64,000 nucleotides of DNA from Myxococcales bacterium (GCA_013298625.1 JAAFIF010000024.1:1-64000); one strand, 5' to 3'. Shown: positions 1 through 8,387, counted from the stretch's first letter. Numbers and translations are program-made. The notes: generated from the letters alone by a model not told the origin.

Positions 1-305
1 AGCGCCCGCACGGTGACGAGTGTTCTCTACGGGCGAAGCGCAGCGGTCTCGCGACCGCAGCTAGCCAATGGAGCTCGGCGAGGACAGTCGTTGCCGTGCC
101 ACTGTCCACGCTGAAGACGCGATCCTCGACGCGCTCACCGTCGCCGCTCTCTGCATCGAGCGATGGTCGTGACCGAGTCGAGGACTGAGTCTTCAGCGTG
201 GACCGCGGACGAGCATCGCGCGTTCGATGGTTCGCCATTGGCTAGCTGCGGTCGCGAGACCGCCGCGCTTCGCCCGTAGAGAACACTCGTCACCGTGCGG
301 GCGCT
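1..305. repeat. Large interrupted inverted repeat, left edge of window
   Basis: Positions 1-71 and 235-305 are reverse complements with one mismatch (A42 opposite C264). A nested inverted pair lies inside: 104-118 (GTCCACGCTGAAGAC) against 189-203. The left arm begins at the first base of the window, so the repeat may extend further left. No frame through this stretch looks coding. It could be a MITE-like element, a pair of dispersed repeats in opposite orientation, or a structured RNA or termination region. No target-site duplication can be judged because the left end is missing. Confidence 0.8.
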
Positions 306-308
306 GTT

Positions 309-410
309 GCACGGCCCCTTGGGCTCCGGGCCTCTTCGCCGCTGTTTCTCCCGGCAGCTTTTGCGTAACCATGCCCCCTTTGGGCTCCGGGCCCTTCGCC
401 TCTGTTTCTC
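309..410. repeat. Imperfect 42-bp direct repeat (two copies, 60-bp period)
   Basis: Positions 309-350 and 369-410 share a core reading TTGGGCTCCGGGCC, then TTCGCC and CTGTTTCTC at the right end, with a few substitutions. The copy at 369-410 is followed by CCACGCTGAA (410-419), the same 10-mer found inside the neighbouring inverted repeat at 106-115 and, inverted, at 192-201. The rest of 411-536 holds nothing I can recognise. Minus-strand translation gives a repetitive basic EPKG-type peptide that I do not take as a gene. Confidence 0.65.
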
Positions 411-536
411 CACGCTGAATTGGGGCAACCAACCGGGCTCGTCTCCCGGGCGTGAGACGAGCGTGGATCCGGGACGCTTCGCCGCCATCATCTCCGCTTC
501 GTCCAACACACCTCGACCGCGCTACCCTCTCTTCTC

Positions 537-1151
537 GTGCGCGTGTTGCTCTTCGACCCTACGTGCCTCCGCGCTCGCGGCCGCGCGGGACTCTCGCCCT
601 TCTGGCACGCGGGCGCTGTGCTCTACGGCCCCCTCTTGCAGCGCATCGACGCCGCGCGCGCAGCGACCTCGTGGAGCGAAGCCCTCGCCTGGCTCACCCG
701 CGTCCGCCCCCACGAGCCCATCGACGAGATCCAATACTGGGGTCACGCGAAGTGGGGACAGGTCTTCATCGACGACGACGCGCTCGACGTGAGCGCGCTG
801 TCGCCGGGATCACCGCTCTACGCTCCGCTGCGCGCGGTCGCCGACCGGATGCGCGGCCCCGCGTCGTTGCTGTGGTTTCGAACGTGCGAGCTGTTCGGCG
901 CCGAGCGGGGCCACGATTTCGCGCGGCGATTCAGCGACGCGATGCGATGCAGGGTCGCAGGACACACGCGGCGCATCGGCTTCTGGCAGAGCGGTCTTCA
1001 CTCGATCGCTCCGGGCGAAGCGCCGTCGTGGTCCGCGCGCGAAGGACTCTCGTCGGGAACGCCCGCTGCCCCTCTCTCCGCGACCGGCTCGAGCCCGACC
1101 ATGGAGCGCACGATTCATTGCTTGCAGGGGTCGATTCCGCGCGGCTGGTGA
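537..1151 (+). CDS. Unknown protein with a possible DUF4347-like His/Cys dyad
   Basis: 204 codons from a GTG start; no signal peptide or membrane segment. I do not recognise a named family with certainty. The layout is a GH motif in a small-residue context (YWGHAKWGQ, His70), an acidic stretch, then a hydrophobic strand ending in a cysteine (FRTCELFGAERG, Cys117), then a later VAGHTRR. This resembles the DUF4347 and clan-CD-like pattern in which a histidine and a cysteine sit at the ends of adjacent strands. The proteolytic idea is inference only. It is tail-to-tail with the WD40-like gene at 1159, 7 bp apart. GTG is the first in-frame start giving a well-behaved N-terminus. Confidence 0.6.
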   Translation: MRVLLFDPTCLRARGRAGLSPFWHAGAVLYGPLLQRIDAARAATSWSEALAWLTRVRPHEPIDEIQYWGHAKWGQVFIDDDALDVSALSPGSPLYAPLRAVADRMRGPASLLWFRTCELFGAERGHDFARRFSDAMRCRVAGHTRRIGFWQSGLHSIAPGEAPSWSAREGLSSGTPAAPLSATGSSPTMERTIHCLQGSIPRGW

Positions 1152-1158
1152 GCGCGCG

Positions 1159-2328
1159 TCACCGCGCGGACGGAAACTCGAATACGTGTGTCACCCCCGA
1201 GCTCGTGCCCACGGCGAGCATCAACCCGTCGTCGCTGAGCGCGAGCGCTGTCGCGCGCTCCCCCATCGCGGCCAGCTCGATCGCAGCCAGCTCGACGCCC
1301 ATCCCGTCGAAGATCGACACGCGTGCATACGCACCACCCGACGACGCCCAACGCTCCGCGTCCCGCGCGATCGCGACGAGCGACTGCACCGGAACGGCCT
1401 CGGGAATCTCCACGGTGGACAGCGCTTCGAGCCTCACCGCACCACCCTCGCCCCTCGACGCGCGGACCCGCTGCACGCAGAGCATCATGTACTCGTCGTA
1501 CACGACCAACGATCGGCTCGCCGCGAGCAGCTTGTCCGCCGCGCGCGCGACGAGCCTCTGCGACGGCCCGGCGTCGAGCGCATCCAAGTCGAACGCGCTG
1601 GTTCTGTGCCTTCCGTGCGCCAGCAGCACGCCCGCATCTTCGTCGAAGGCATACCGCGCGAAGCCAGCGGTCGTAGGCAGCGAGGACGAAGCGGACCCGC
1701 GCGCGCGGTCCCAGAACCGAGCGTCTTCGTGCGAGCCACAAGACTGTTCGACGACGTACCGCGCGTCGCTGGAAATCGCGCCGAGGTCGTCGATCGAGAG
1801 GCCGAGCTCGAGCCGCTCGCCTTCGCCCGTCGGCGTCCACGCAGTGATCGCTCCATCGTCCCCGAGCAACAGCGGAACCACCCCGCCCCGCGAAGCGCCC
1901 ACCACCGCCTCGGCCTGTGTTTCTCCAGTGAATCTTCCGCTCGCGACGTCGAACCAGCGAACCGCTCGTCCCTCTTCGACCGTCACGATCGCGCCGTGGT
2001 CAGCGGAGACCCACGCAGCACACACCGCGTGCTCCGCGCGATCATCCCCGAGCGAACGAACGTACGCGACCGCCCCCTGCAGCCGCAGAGACACATCATC
2101 GGGACTCGCCGGCGAGCGTGACACCCGTCGAGAGAAGCACAGCTGCTCGAGGACCGGGGCAATCCGTCGCCTCGAAGCTCCGGCACGCGATGGCCGCTCT
2201 TCGGCACGCGATGGCCGCTCTTCGGCACGCGATGGCCGACCGTCGGCACGCGATGGCCGCCCGCGCGCTTTGCGCGGCGGGCTCGCTCGCGCAATCCTCT
2301 CGATCGACGTGACCGCCCAACCCGCCAT
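1159..2328 (-). CDS. WD40/beta-propeller-like protein of unknown role
   Basis: The body reads as degenerate WD40-type blades: repeated pairs of short strands with motifs such as GRAVRWFDVASG, DGAITAWTPTGEG and ALALSDDGLMLAVGTSSG, typical of a propeller scaffold for protein contacts. The ATG at 2328 would share the CATG with the divergent LolA-like gene at 2327 and would translate a tandem 21-bp repeat into a basic Arg/Pro/Ser/Glu leader, which looks unlike the rest. A GTG at 2124 gives a 321-residue protein that begins right before the first blade and is a plausible alternative start. No signal peptide is visible with either start. Function unknown. Confidence 0.65.
   Translation of the reverse strand: MAGWAVTSIERIARASPPRKARGRPSRADGRPSRAEERPSRAEERPSRAGASRRRIAPVLEQLCFSRRVSRSPASPDDVSLRLQGAVAYVRSLGDDRAEHAVCAAWVSADHGAIVTVEEGRAVRWFDVASGRFTGETQAEAVVGASRGGVVPLLLGDDGAITAWTPTGEGERLELGLSIDDLGAISSDARYVVEQSCGSHEDARFWDRARGSASSSLPTTAGFARYAFDEDAGVLLAHGRHRTSAFDLDALDAGPSQRLVARAADKLLAASRSLVVYDEYMMLCVQRVRASRGEGGAVRLEALSTVEIPEAVPVQSLVAIARDAERWASSGGAYARVSIFDGMGVELAAIELAAMGERATALALSDDGLMLAVGTSSGVTHVFEFPSAR
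2181..2264. repeat. 21-bp tandem repeat, four copies
   Basis: Four consecutive 21-bp units begin CGGCACGCGATGGCC at 2181, 2202, 2223 and 2244; only the last bases of each unit vary. On the minus strand they would encode a 7-residue period (GRPSRAE-like) at the N-terminus of the WD40-like protein if its most upstream start is used. Otherwise they lie between two divergent genes. Confidence 0.85.
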
Positions 2329-3238
2329 GCAACACAGCTCCGTCCGCCTGGCGCTCGCGCTCTCGCTGCTCGTCGCGAGCCCGTTCGCAATCCCGTTCGC
2401 GGCCTTCGCTCGCCCTCACCACCCGCAGCGCGCTGCGCAAACGCCCCCTCGCGCGAACGTCGCGCCTGGCCCGACGCCGGTCGTCGACGAGCCCGTGTGG
2501 ACCAACTCGGCCGCCGCAGACGCAGCGGACGCAGGAGTCGCAGCGCCCGACGCGGACGCCATCCTTCGCGCAGTGCAGCGTCGATACGCGGGCGTCGTCG
2601 AGTTCGAGGCGGACTTCGAGCGCTTCGACACGGACCTCGCGCAGCAGGTGACGACCGTGTCCCGCGGCCACGTTCAGCTCGGCGCTCGCGCGCGCATGCG
2701 CTGGGAGTCGACAGACGGATCACAGACCATCACCGTCAGCGACGGCAACGCTGTGACCGAGCACCAGCGTTCGCTCAACCGCGCGTACGTCTCACCCGTG
2801 CGGCGCTCGGCGCTCGCCATGGCCGTGGCGTTCGTCACCGAGTCGCGCGACCTGCGCGCGGACTTCACGGCGAGCGTGCTGGTGTCCCCAATGCCGCAGT
2901 TTCGCGATCGACGCATGCTCTCGCTCGAGCCGCGCGAGCCCAACGCGCCGTTCACGAGGCTGCTGCTGTCGCTCGACACGCAGTCGGACGACGTGGTCGG
3001 GCTCGCGATCGTTCACGGTCCTCAGCGCCGCGAACGCTATCGCTTCGACGCGCGACAGCTCCGCAAGAGCGCGACGCTCTCGCCCGCGCGCTACTCGCTT
3101 TCGCTTCCGCCCGGGACGACGGTGATCCAGCGATTCTCCGCTCCGATCGCGACCCCGATCACGCCCCCGATCACGACGCACACTTCGCCGCAATCCGTTC
3201 GAACTTCTTCACGCACGGGTCGCGGTCGCTCGCCCTAA
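2327..3238 (+). CDS. LolA-like outer-membrane lipoprotein carrier family protein
   Basis: 303 residues. The ATG at 2327 begins a clear Sec signal (basic start, then LALALSLLVASPF, ending near AFA), followed by an Ala/Pro linker. From about residue 85 the sequence fits the LolA/DUF2092-type half-barrel: AILRAVQRRYAGVVEFEADFER, then a 'RMRWES..GSQTITVSDG' stretch and a C-terminal 'LSLDTQSDDVVGLAIVHGP' section. Known members carry lipoproteins across the periplasm; here the role is inferred from the fold only. It is followed 10 bp later by the siderophore-interacting protein gene, so the two are probably co-transcribed. The C-terminus is Pro/Thr/Ser rich. Confidence 0.75.
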   Translation: MQHSSVRLALALSLLVASPFAIPFAAFARPHHPQRAAQTPPRANVAPGPTPVVDEPVWTNSAAADAADAGVAAPDADAILRAVQRRYAGVVEFEADFERFDTDLAQQVTTVSRGHVQLGARARMRWESTDGSQTITVSDGNAVTEHQRSLNRAYVSPVRRSALAMAVAFVTESRDLRADFTASVLVSPMPQFRDRRMLSLEPREPNAPFTRLLLSLDTQSDDVVGLAIVHGPQRRERYRFDARQLRKSATLSPARYSLSLPPGTTVIQRFSAPIATPITPPITTHTSPQSVRTSSRTGRGRSP

Positions 3239-3248
3239 GACTCCGGGG

Positions 3249-3860
3249 ATGAGCTCTGCCAAGGGACGCATCCTCCGCCTGCTCGAGAACCTCGTCCTGC
3301 GCGAAGCCCGCGTGATCTCGAAGCGCGTCGTGGGTCCCTTCATCGAGCTCACCGTTGACTCGCTCGGCGATGCGCAGGCCGGGGACAAGATTCAGATCCT
3401 GCTGCCCGACAACGACGTGCGGACGTACACGCCCATCCCCGGCGATCCGCCGACGTTGCTGATCCATCTGCACGCGGACACGCCCGGCCCGCGCTGGGCG
3501 CGCAGCGTCGCGCCGGGCGACACCTTTCGCTTCAAGGGCCCCGACCGATCGCTGCGCGTGCCCGACGGTCCCGTGGTGATCGTCGGCGACGCCACGTCCG
3601 TCGCCGTCGCGAAGGCGTTTTCGCTCGCGCGCCCCGACTCGGTCACGGCGCTCATCGAAGGACCGTTCGCGCTCGAGGGGATGCGCACCTTCGCGACCGG
3701 CGACTACGCCGCGATCGCCGCGGCCGTGCCCGACGGCGCGACCGTGGCGCTCACGGGAGGATCCGCGCTCGTCGTGGCCGTGCGCGCTGCGCTGCGGGCG
3801 CGATCGATCGACGCCGTCACCAAGGCGTATTGGGCCCATGGCCGAACGGGGATCGACTGA
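3249..3860 (+). CDS. Siderophore-interacting FAD-binding protein
   Basis: 203 residues, cytoplasmic. N-terminal FAD-binding barrel with the family hallmark VRTYTPIPG (about residues 58-66), then SVAPGDTFRFKGP, and a C-terminal NAD(P)H-binding-like half with 'VVIVGDATSVAVAKAF' and 'GATVALTGGSALVVAVR'. These match the SIP/ViuB ferric-siderophore reductase family, which uses a reduced flavin to release iron from imported siderophores. It is somewhat shorter than typical members (about 240-280). No siderophore synthesis or transport genes are adjacent; it follows the LolA-like gene closely. Confidence 0.85.
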   Translation: MSSAKGRILRLLENLVLREARVISKRVVGPFIELTVDSLGDAQAGDKIQILLPDNDVRTYTPIPGDPPTLLIHLHADTPGPRWARSVAPGDTFRFKGPDRSLRVPDGPVVIVGDATSVAVAKAFSLARPDSVTALIEGPFALEGMRTFATGDYAAIAAAVPDGATVALTGGSALVVAVRAALRARSIDAVTKAYWAHGRTGID

Positions 3861-4072
3861 CGAACTCGCCCCCTGCGCAACTCATCGACAGGTCGACGAG
3901 CATCGTCCGATCTGCGCACGAACTCACACGATGACAGGGAGAGTCATGCCCTCGCCGTCAGATTCTCTCTGTTCGCGCCCGTCGATGCCGTACGGATTCG
4001 GTCAGTGATTCGGTGTTCGGCGCAGTGTCGAGCACCAACCGAAGCCGCCATCGCACCATACGTGAGGTTTTT

Positions 4073-4447
4073 ATGAACAGGCGTTCGTTTGCTGTGTTTG
4101 GTCTCTTCGCGCTCGGCCTCGTCGCATCGTCCAACGTGGCCGACGCGCAGCGCATCGACCGCAATTTCTCTGTGGTCAATCACACGGGCGACACCATCAC
4201 GCATCTCTACGTGAGCCCGAGCAACCAGGTCGCGTGGGGACCGGACCAGCTCGGCACCGGCGTGATCCCCAACGGCGGCTCGCACACCCTCTTGTTTCGT
4301 CCGGGAAACTACCGCGGACAGTGCGTGTTCGATGTGCGCATCACGGTCAACGGCCACAACAACGACGTGCACGGGATCAACCTCTGCTCGATCACCACGC
4401 TGACCTTCAACGGCGAAGACGGACACATCTCGCACGAGGCGCATTGA
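4073..4447 (+). CDS. Small secreted protein
   Basis: 124 residues. The ATG at 4073 is chosen because it follows a GTGAGG ribosome site and starts a clean Sec signal (NRRSFAVFGLFALGLVASS, cleavage near ADAQ). The mature part, about 100 residues, has the pattern NHTGDTITHLYVSPSNQVAWG, LGTGVIPNGGSHTLLF and a pair of cysteines (QCVFDVRI, NLCSI). It resembles a small periplasmic beta-sandwich family of unknown function that I have seen in several proteobacteria. The 210-bp space before it is comparatively AT-rich and probably carries its promoter, but I see no clear -35/-10 pair. Confidence 0.75.
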   Translation: MNRRSFAVFGLFALGLVASSNVADAQRIDRNFSVVNHTGDTITHLYVSPSNQVAWGPDQLGTGVIPNGGSHTLLFRPGNYRGQCVFDVRITVNGHNNDVHGINLCSITTLTFNGEDGHISHEAH

Positions 4448-4533
4448 GCGCGCGCTGAGCGAGCGACGGGGGGACGATCGGCCGTGACCAGCGCGATCCG
4501 CGCTGCGCGCGAACACGCGTACGATGCGCCCCG

Positions 4534-5700
4534 ATGCACACGCTTCGCTCACCGTTGCGCTCGCTCGTCGCGCTCTCGCTCGCCGCGTGCACAAGCGCTG
4601 CGCCTTCGAGCGACGCTGGAGCCGACGCCGAGAGCAACGCCTCCCCGCGGCGCGCGTGCGCGCGACCGTTGGCCGTCGAGCGAGCGGAGGACCTCGGCGC
4701 GCTCTCGCTTCCGTCGAGCGCGGTGCTCTCTCGCGACGGGGTCTCTTCTGGGGTCTTTCGCGAGCGAATCGTGTGGACCTTCGGCGACACGTTCTTGCAG
4801 CGCCCCAACGGGATCGACGGGACCACGGTGCTCTCGGCGACCGCGGGCTGGAGCACGCGCGATGCGCCGTTGATGCTCACCGAGCCCGTCGACGCGCAGG
4901 GCGTTCCGGCGCAGCTGATCCCGTACACGCCTGAAGAGATCGCTGCGAATCGCGCGGACGCTGTTCGCAACGGGTTCGCGCTGTGGCCCGGCCCTGTGAT
5001 CGACACCGGAGGCGACCGCGCGCTGGTGCTCTATCAGCGCATCCGCCGCATGGGCTCGGGCTTCTTCGCAGACTCGCTCGGCACCGCCCGCCTGCGCGCA
5101 GGCGAGACCGTCGCCGAGCGCGCTCCACAACCGCTCTTCACCCCGCAGCGCATCACCCTCGGCGACGGAGCCACCCGCGACCTGCTCTTCGGCAGCGAGG
5201 GCGTCTCGATCATCGACGGGTTCGCGCACTTCTTCGCCTGCGCGCAAGAGGGCTTCTTGAACAACGTCTGCCGCGCGGGCCGCGTCGCCGTCGCGCGCGC
5301 CGACGACCGAAGCGCGTTCTCGTTTTGGGACGGAGCGCGCTGGCAGCCCGACGCCTCGCGCGCGGCGAAGATCATCGACGAGGTGGGCTCTGGGCTCTCG
5401 ATCACGTTCAACCCGTGGCTCGGCTGCTACCTCGCCGTCTCTGGCGTGATCCTGCGCTCTGCCGCGGCCCTTCGCGCTTCGGACTCCGTCGAGTCTGGCT
5501 GGGGACCATCCACCGCCGTGCGCATCGAGCAAGCGCCGGCAGGCCCCATCCTCGCGGCCAACACCGGCGAGTACGACTATCTCTTTCTCGAGCACCCCGC
5601 GCTGCGCTCGCCCGACGGCCGCACCATCGTGCTCAGCTACTCGCGCCCGCTCGGAAACTTTCGCGGCGAAGTTCGCCTCCTCCGCGTCGTCCTCCGCTGA
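4534..5700 (+). CDS. Lipoprotein with a DUF4185-like five-bladed propeller
   Basis: 388 residues. Lipoprotein signal with lipobox LAAC (Cys19), then a Ser/Asp/Ala linker. From residue 60 on the pattern 'RIVWTFGDTFLQ', 'WPGPVIDTGGDRALVLYQRI' and 'RSPDGRTIVLSYSRP' is that of DUF4185-type beta-propellers, which are extracytoplasmic proteins often tied to glycan binding or hydrolysis. No catalytic residues can be assigned. It stands alone between the small secreted protein and the convergent end of the microcompartment operon (21 bp). Confidence 0.75.
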   Translation: MHTLRSPLRSLVALSLAACTSAAPSSDAGADAESNASPRRACARPLAVERAEDLGALSLPSSAVLSRDGVSSGVFRERIVWTFGDTFLQRPNGIDGTTVLSATAGWSTRDAPLMLTEPVDAQGVPAQLIPYTPEEIAANRADAVRNGFALWPGPVIDTGGDRALVLYQRIRRMGSGFFADSLGTARLRAGETVAERAPQPLFTPQRITLGDGATRDLLFGSEGVSIIDGFAHFFACAQEGFLNNVCRAGRVAVARADDRSAFSFWDGARWQPDASRAAKIIDEVGSGLSITFNPWLGCYLAVSGVILRSAAALRASDSVESGWGPSTAVRIEQAPAGPILAANTGEYDYLFLEHPALRSPDGRTIVLSYSRPLGNFRGEVRLLRVVLR

Positions 5701-5721
5701 CCCCCCTGCGCGCCAGCGCCG

Positions 5722-6312
5722 CTAGGCTCTGCGCGTCGCCACAGCAGCGTGCACGGGCGTCTCGGGGTTGGCGATGACCTCGCGTCCCACGATCCAGCTC
5801 TCGCCCGCTGCTGCGACGCCTGCGTCCACCGCGGCGTCGACATCACTCAGGTCCCCCGTGACGATCACGTAGCCCTTGCCGCCGATGCCCTTGGCCAGGT
5901 GCAGGTCGACCAGCGCCACTTGCGCCGCCTTCAACGCCGCGTCCGCCGCGCGAATCGCCGCCGAAATCGAGCCGACTTCAATGGCCCCGACGCTGTCGAG
6001 CCGCGGCTTCACCGCGACGCCCGCCACCACTGCGCGCGCCACGTCCTCGTGCACGTACGCGAGCAGGACGCTGTCGAGCTTGCTCTGTCCCGCGGCGCGC
6101 ACCGCCGCTTCGAGCGCCTCTTCGACCTCGGCCTCGCCGCCCGAGAGCGCGAGCCAGTACTTGCCAGGCGTGATGGGCTCGCTGCGGATCACCACCACGT
6201 CCGCGCGCTTCGCAGCGGCGTCGAGCGCCACGTAGCCGCGCGCGATCGACCCGAGCTCGAGCACGCCGAGCGCCGGTCCGCGAAGCACTGTGGTCGGGTC
6301 GTCGCCGCTCAT
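5722..6312 (-). CDS. BMC-T trimeric microcompartment shell protein (tandem BMC domains)
   Basis: 196 residues with two BMC folds in tandem: residues ~12-95 start ALGVLELGSIARGYVALDAA, and residues ~105-190 start AIEVGSISAAIRAADAALK. Tandem-domain proteins form pseudohexameric trimers that tile the flat faces of microcompartment shells and can carry wider pores. The start at 6312 is chosen because homology begins there; a longer frame upstream reads into the dehydrogenase gene. It is the last gene of the shell operon, 8 bp after the aldehyde dehydrogenase. It looks like the single-layer BMC-T of Haliangium ochraceum from memory. Confidence 0.93.
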   Translation of the reverse strand: MSGDDPTTVLRGPALGVLELGSIARGYVALDAAAKRADVVVIRSEPITPGKYWLALSGGEAEVEEALEAAVRAAGQSKLDSVLLAYVHEDVARAVVAGVAVKPRLDSVGAIEVGSISAAIRAADAALKAAQVALVDLHLAKGIGGKGYVIVTGDLSDVDAAVDAGVAAAGESWIVGREVIANPETPVHAAVATRRA

Positions 6313-6320
6313 CGCGTTGG

Positions 6321-7757
6321 TCAAACGATCCTGAACGCGTCCTTGAGGGTGCACCGACGCTCGCGCGTAAACGTGCGGCAGGTCGTGAGCCCCTCGCCCG
6401 TCGGAGACGCGATCGTCCAGCTCGTGTAGCCCTCGCCGCCGCAGCCGATGCCCGCGAAGTTGGGCGCGTTCTTCACGAAGATGCTCACGTTCATCGCGCG
6501 GGCGGCCTTCGAGAGGTTCTCGACGTTGGTGCTCCACATGGTGGCCGTGTGGCCGTAGCCGTGCTCGACGCGCTTGGCGATCGCGATCGCGTCGTCGACG
6601 TCCTTCGCGCGAACCACGCCCATCACCGGCATCAGCATCTCGTGCTGAACAAACGGGTGATCCTCGGGCAGCTCGGCGAAGAGCAAGCGCAGGTCATCGC
6701 CGGCGTTCTTGCCGATCGAGCGCAAGAGCACCGCGGCGTTCTTGCCGACGAAGTCACGGTTCACGTGGTTGTCCGCGGTGATGAGCACCCGCTCGAGCTG
6801 CCGCACTTCGCCCGCGGTGAGCTCGTACGCGTTGCTCTTCTTCATCTCCGCGCGAAGCTTGTCGATGATCGCGCCGACCGCGACGATCTCTTTCTCGCAC
6901 GTGCAGATCACGTTGTTGTCGAAGCTCGCGCCCGCGATGATCCCGCGCGCCGCGGCGGCGATGTCCGCGGTCTCGTCGACGATCGCCGGAGGATTTCCGG
7001 GCCCCGCCGAGATCGCGCGCTTGCCCGAGCGCATCGCCTCTTGCACCACCGCGCCGCCGCCCGTGACGACCACGAGGCGCGCGAGCTTGTGGCGCATCGC
7101 CGCCTGCGCGCTCGCGATCGAGGGCTCGGCGACACAGCAAATCAAGTTCTCGGGTGCGCCCGCGCTCACCGCGGCGTCGCACAAGATCGAGACGAACCAC
7201 GCGCTCGTCTCTCTGGCCAGCGGGTGAACGTTGAAGACCACCGCGTTGCCGCCAGCGACCATGCCGATCGCGTTGTTGGCGATCGTCTCGGTGACGTTGG
7301 TGCACGGCGTGATCGACGTGATCACCCCGAACGGCGCGCGCTCGATCAACGCCAGGCCGTTGTCACCGGAGTACGCGATGGGCTCGAGAAACTCGGGCCC
7401 CGGCGTCTTGGTGATCGCGACCTTGTTCTTGATCTTCTTGTCCTCGACGCGGCCGAGCTTCGTCTCGGCCACGGCGCGGTGGCTCATCTCGTCGATGAGC
7501 GGGAGCGCCGCGTTGCGAATGGCTCGAACGACGTTGCGTCGGGTCTCGAGCGGCATCGCTTCGTACGCCTCGAACGCCTTGCGGGCGGCGCTCATCGCGC
7601 TGTCCACGTCGTCGAAGACGCCCCGGCGTCGCACGTGCACCGCGGGCGCAACGGCGTTGGTCGCCGCCCCCTTGGACTGCGCGCCGAGGCCTTCTTTCTT
7701 CAGGCGATCGACGACGAGCGAGACGATCTGTTCGATGGAGGGATCGTTGGGCCGCAT
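6321..7757 (-). CDS. CoA-acylating aldehyde dehydrogenase with encapsulation peptide (PduP/EutE type)
   Basis: 478 residues. It oxidises an aldehyde to an acyl-CoA with NAD+, inside a microcompartment. Residues 1-22 form a short amphipathic helix (PSIEQIVSLVVDRLKKEG) followed by an Ala/Gly/Asn linker, the usual layout of an encapsulation peptide. The dehydrogenase core follows, with 'PFGVITSITPCTNVTET', 'VVVTGGGAVVQEAM' and the catalytic cysteine region FDNNVICTCEKE (probably Cys285). Length fits PduP/EutE (about 465-480). A ribosome site AAGAGG precedes the ATG. It is the only enzyme in the locus; there is no alcohol dehydrogenase, phosphotransacylase or aldehyde-generating enzyme, so the substrate is unknown. 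Confidence 0.93.
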   Translation of the reverse strand: MRPNDPSIEQIVSLVVDRLKKEGLGAQSKGAATNAVAPAVHVRRRGVFDDVDSAMSAARKAFEAYEAMPLETRRNVVRAIRNAALPLIDEMSHRAVAETKLGRVEDKKIKNKVAITKTPGPEFLEPIAYSGDNGLALIERAPFGVITSITPCTNVTETIANNAIGMVAGGNAVVFNVHPLARETSAWFVSILCDAAVSAGAPENLICCVAEPSIASAQAAMRHKLARLVVVTGGGAVVQEAMRSGKRAISAGPGNPPAIVDETADIAAAARGIIAGASFDNNVICTCEKEIVAVGAIIDKLRAEMKKSNAYELTAGEVRQLERVLITADNHVNRDFVGKNAAVLLRSIGKNAGDDLRLLFAELPEDHPFVQHEMLMPVMGVVRAKDVDDAIAIAKRVEHGYGHTATMWSTNVENLSKAARAMNVSIFVKNAPNFAGIGCGGEGYTSWTIASPTGEGLTTCRTFTRERRCTLKDAFRIV

Positions 7758-7779
7758 CGCGCGAGGCCTCTTCTAGCCC

Positions 7780-8073
7780 TTACTGGCTCTTGTTGAAGGT
7801 CGTTTCGCCGCCGACTTCGAGGAGGTCGACGATCGCCATGATGACCGTGTCCACCGGGCGCTCGCGAGTCGCTTCGGTCTGCCGAGCGCTCGATCCCGCC
7901 GCGATGAGGACCACTTCGCCGATGCCCGCGCCGCATGCGTCCGCGGCGACGAGCGGAGCTCCCGTGGGGTTGCCCTGCGGATCGCACGGCCGCACCACGA
8001 GAAACTTCAGTCCCTCGAGCGTGGACTCTTTGCGAGTCGCGACGACCGTGCCGGTGACGCGCGCGATCTGCAC
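7780..8073 (-). CDS. BMC-P pentameric vertex protein (EutN/CcmL family)
   Basis: 97 residues, GTG start 5 bp after the hexamer gene stop. The sequence begins [16 protein letters not shown] with '[16 protein letters not shown]', '[17 protein letters not shown]' and ends '[15 protein letters not shown]', all classic for the EutN/CcmL fold. Five subunits cap each of the twelve vertices of an icosahedral shell. One pentamer gene is enough to close a shell, although related loci often carry several. Confidence 0.95.
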   Translation of the reverse strand: MQIARVTGTVVATRKESTLEGLKFLVVRPCDPQGNPTGAPLVAADACGAGIGEVVLIAAGSSARQTEATRERPVDTVIMAIVDLLEVGGETTFNKSQ

Positions 8074-8078
8074 GACGC

Positions 8079-8387
8079 TCAGGCCCCTGGCGTGGACTTC
8101 GACGCCGCCGGCCCACGACCGAGCGGAAGCACTTCGTCGATGTTCGCGTGCGGCCGCGGGATGATCAGCACGCTGACCATCTCGCCGATGCGCTCGGCCT
8201 CGCGCTGCCCCGCCTCGGTCGCGGCCTTCACCGCGGCCACGTCGCCACGGACGATCACCGACGTGAACCCGCCGCCGACCTTCTCGTAGCCGACGAGCTG
8301 CACGCGTGCCGCCTTGACCATCGCGTCAGCCGCTTGCACAGCCGCCGCAAAACCCTTCGTCTCGATGATGCCCAGCGCGTCGCTCAT
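8079..8387 (-). CDS. BMC-H hexameric microcompartment shell protein
   Basis: 102 residues, one BMC domain: [20 protein letters not shown], then [20 protein letters not shown] and a C-terminal tail ending in Pro/Gly/Ala/Lys. Six copies make the main tile of the shell. The pore loop reads V-G-G-G-F (residues 37-41) where propanediol-type shells usually have a Gly-Ser-Gly type loop, suggesting a small neutral pore. The ATG follows an AAGGA ribosome site. The 100 bp between it and the upstream trimer gene is the largest gap in the operon and contains a small TCAC/GTGA inverted repeat near 8403-8416. Confidence 0.95.
   Translation of the reverse strand: MSDALGIIETKGFAAAVQAADAMVKAARVQLVGYEKVGGGFTSVIVRGDVAAVKAATEAGQREAERIGEMVSVLIIPRPHANIDEVLPLGRGPAASKSTPGA

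Noticed and set aside
135..509. Minus-strand reading frame through the left repeat region
   Set aside because: It consists only of translated repeats (EPKG-like) and inverted-repeat sequence, with no fold or export signal.
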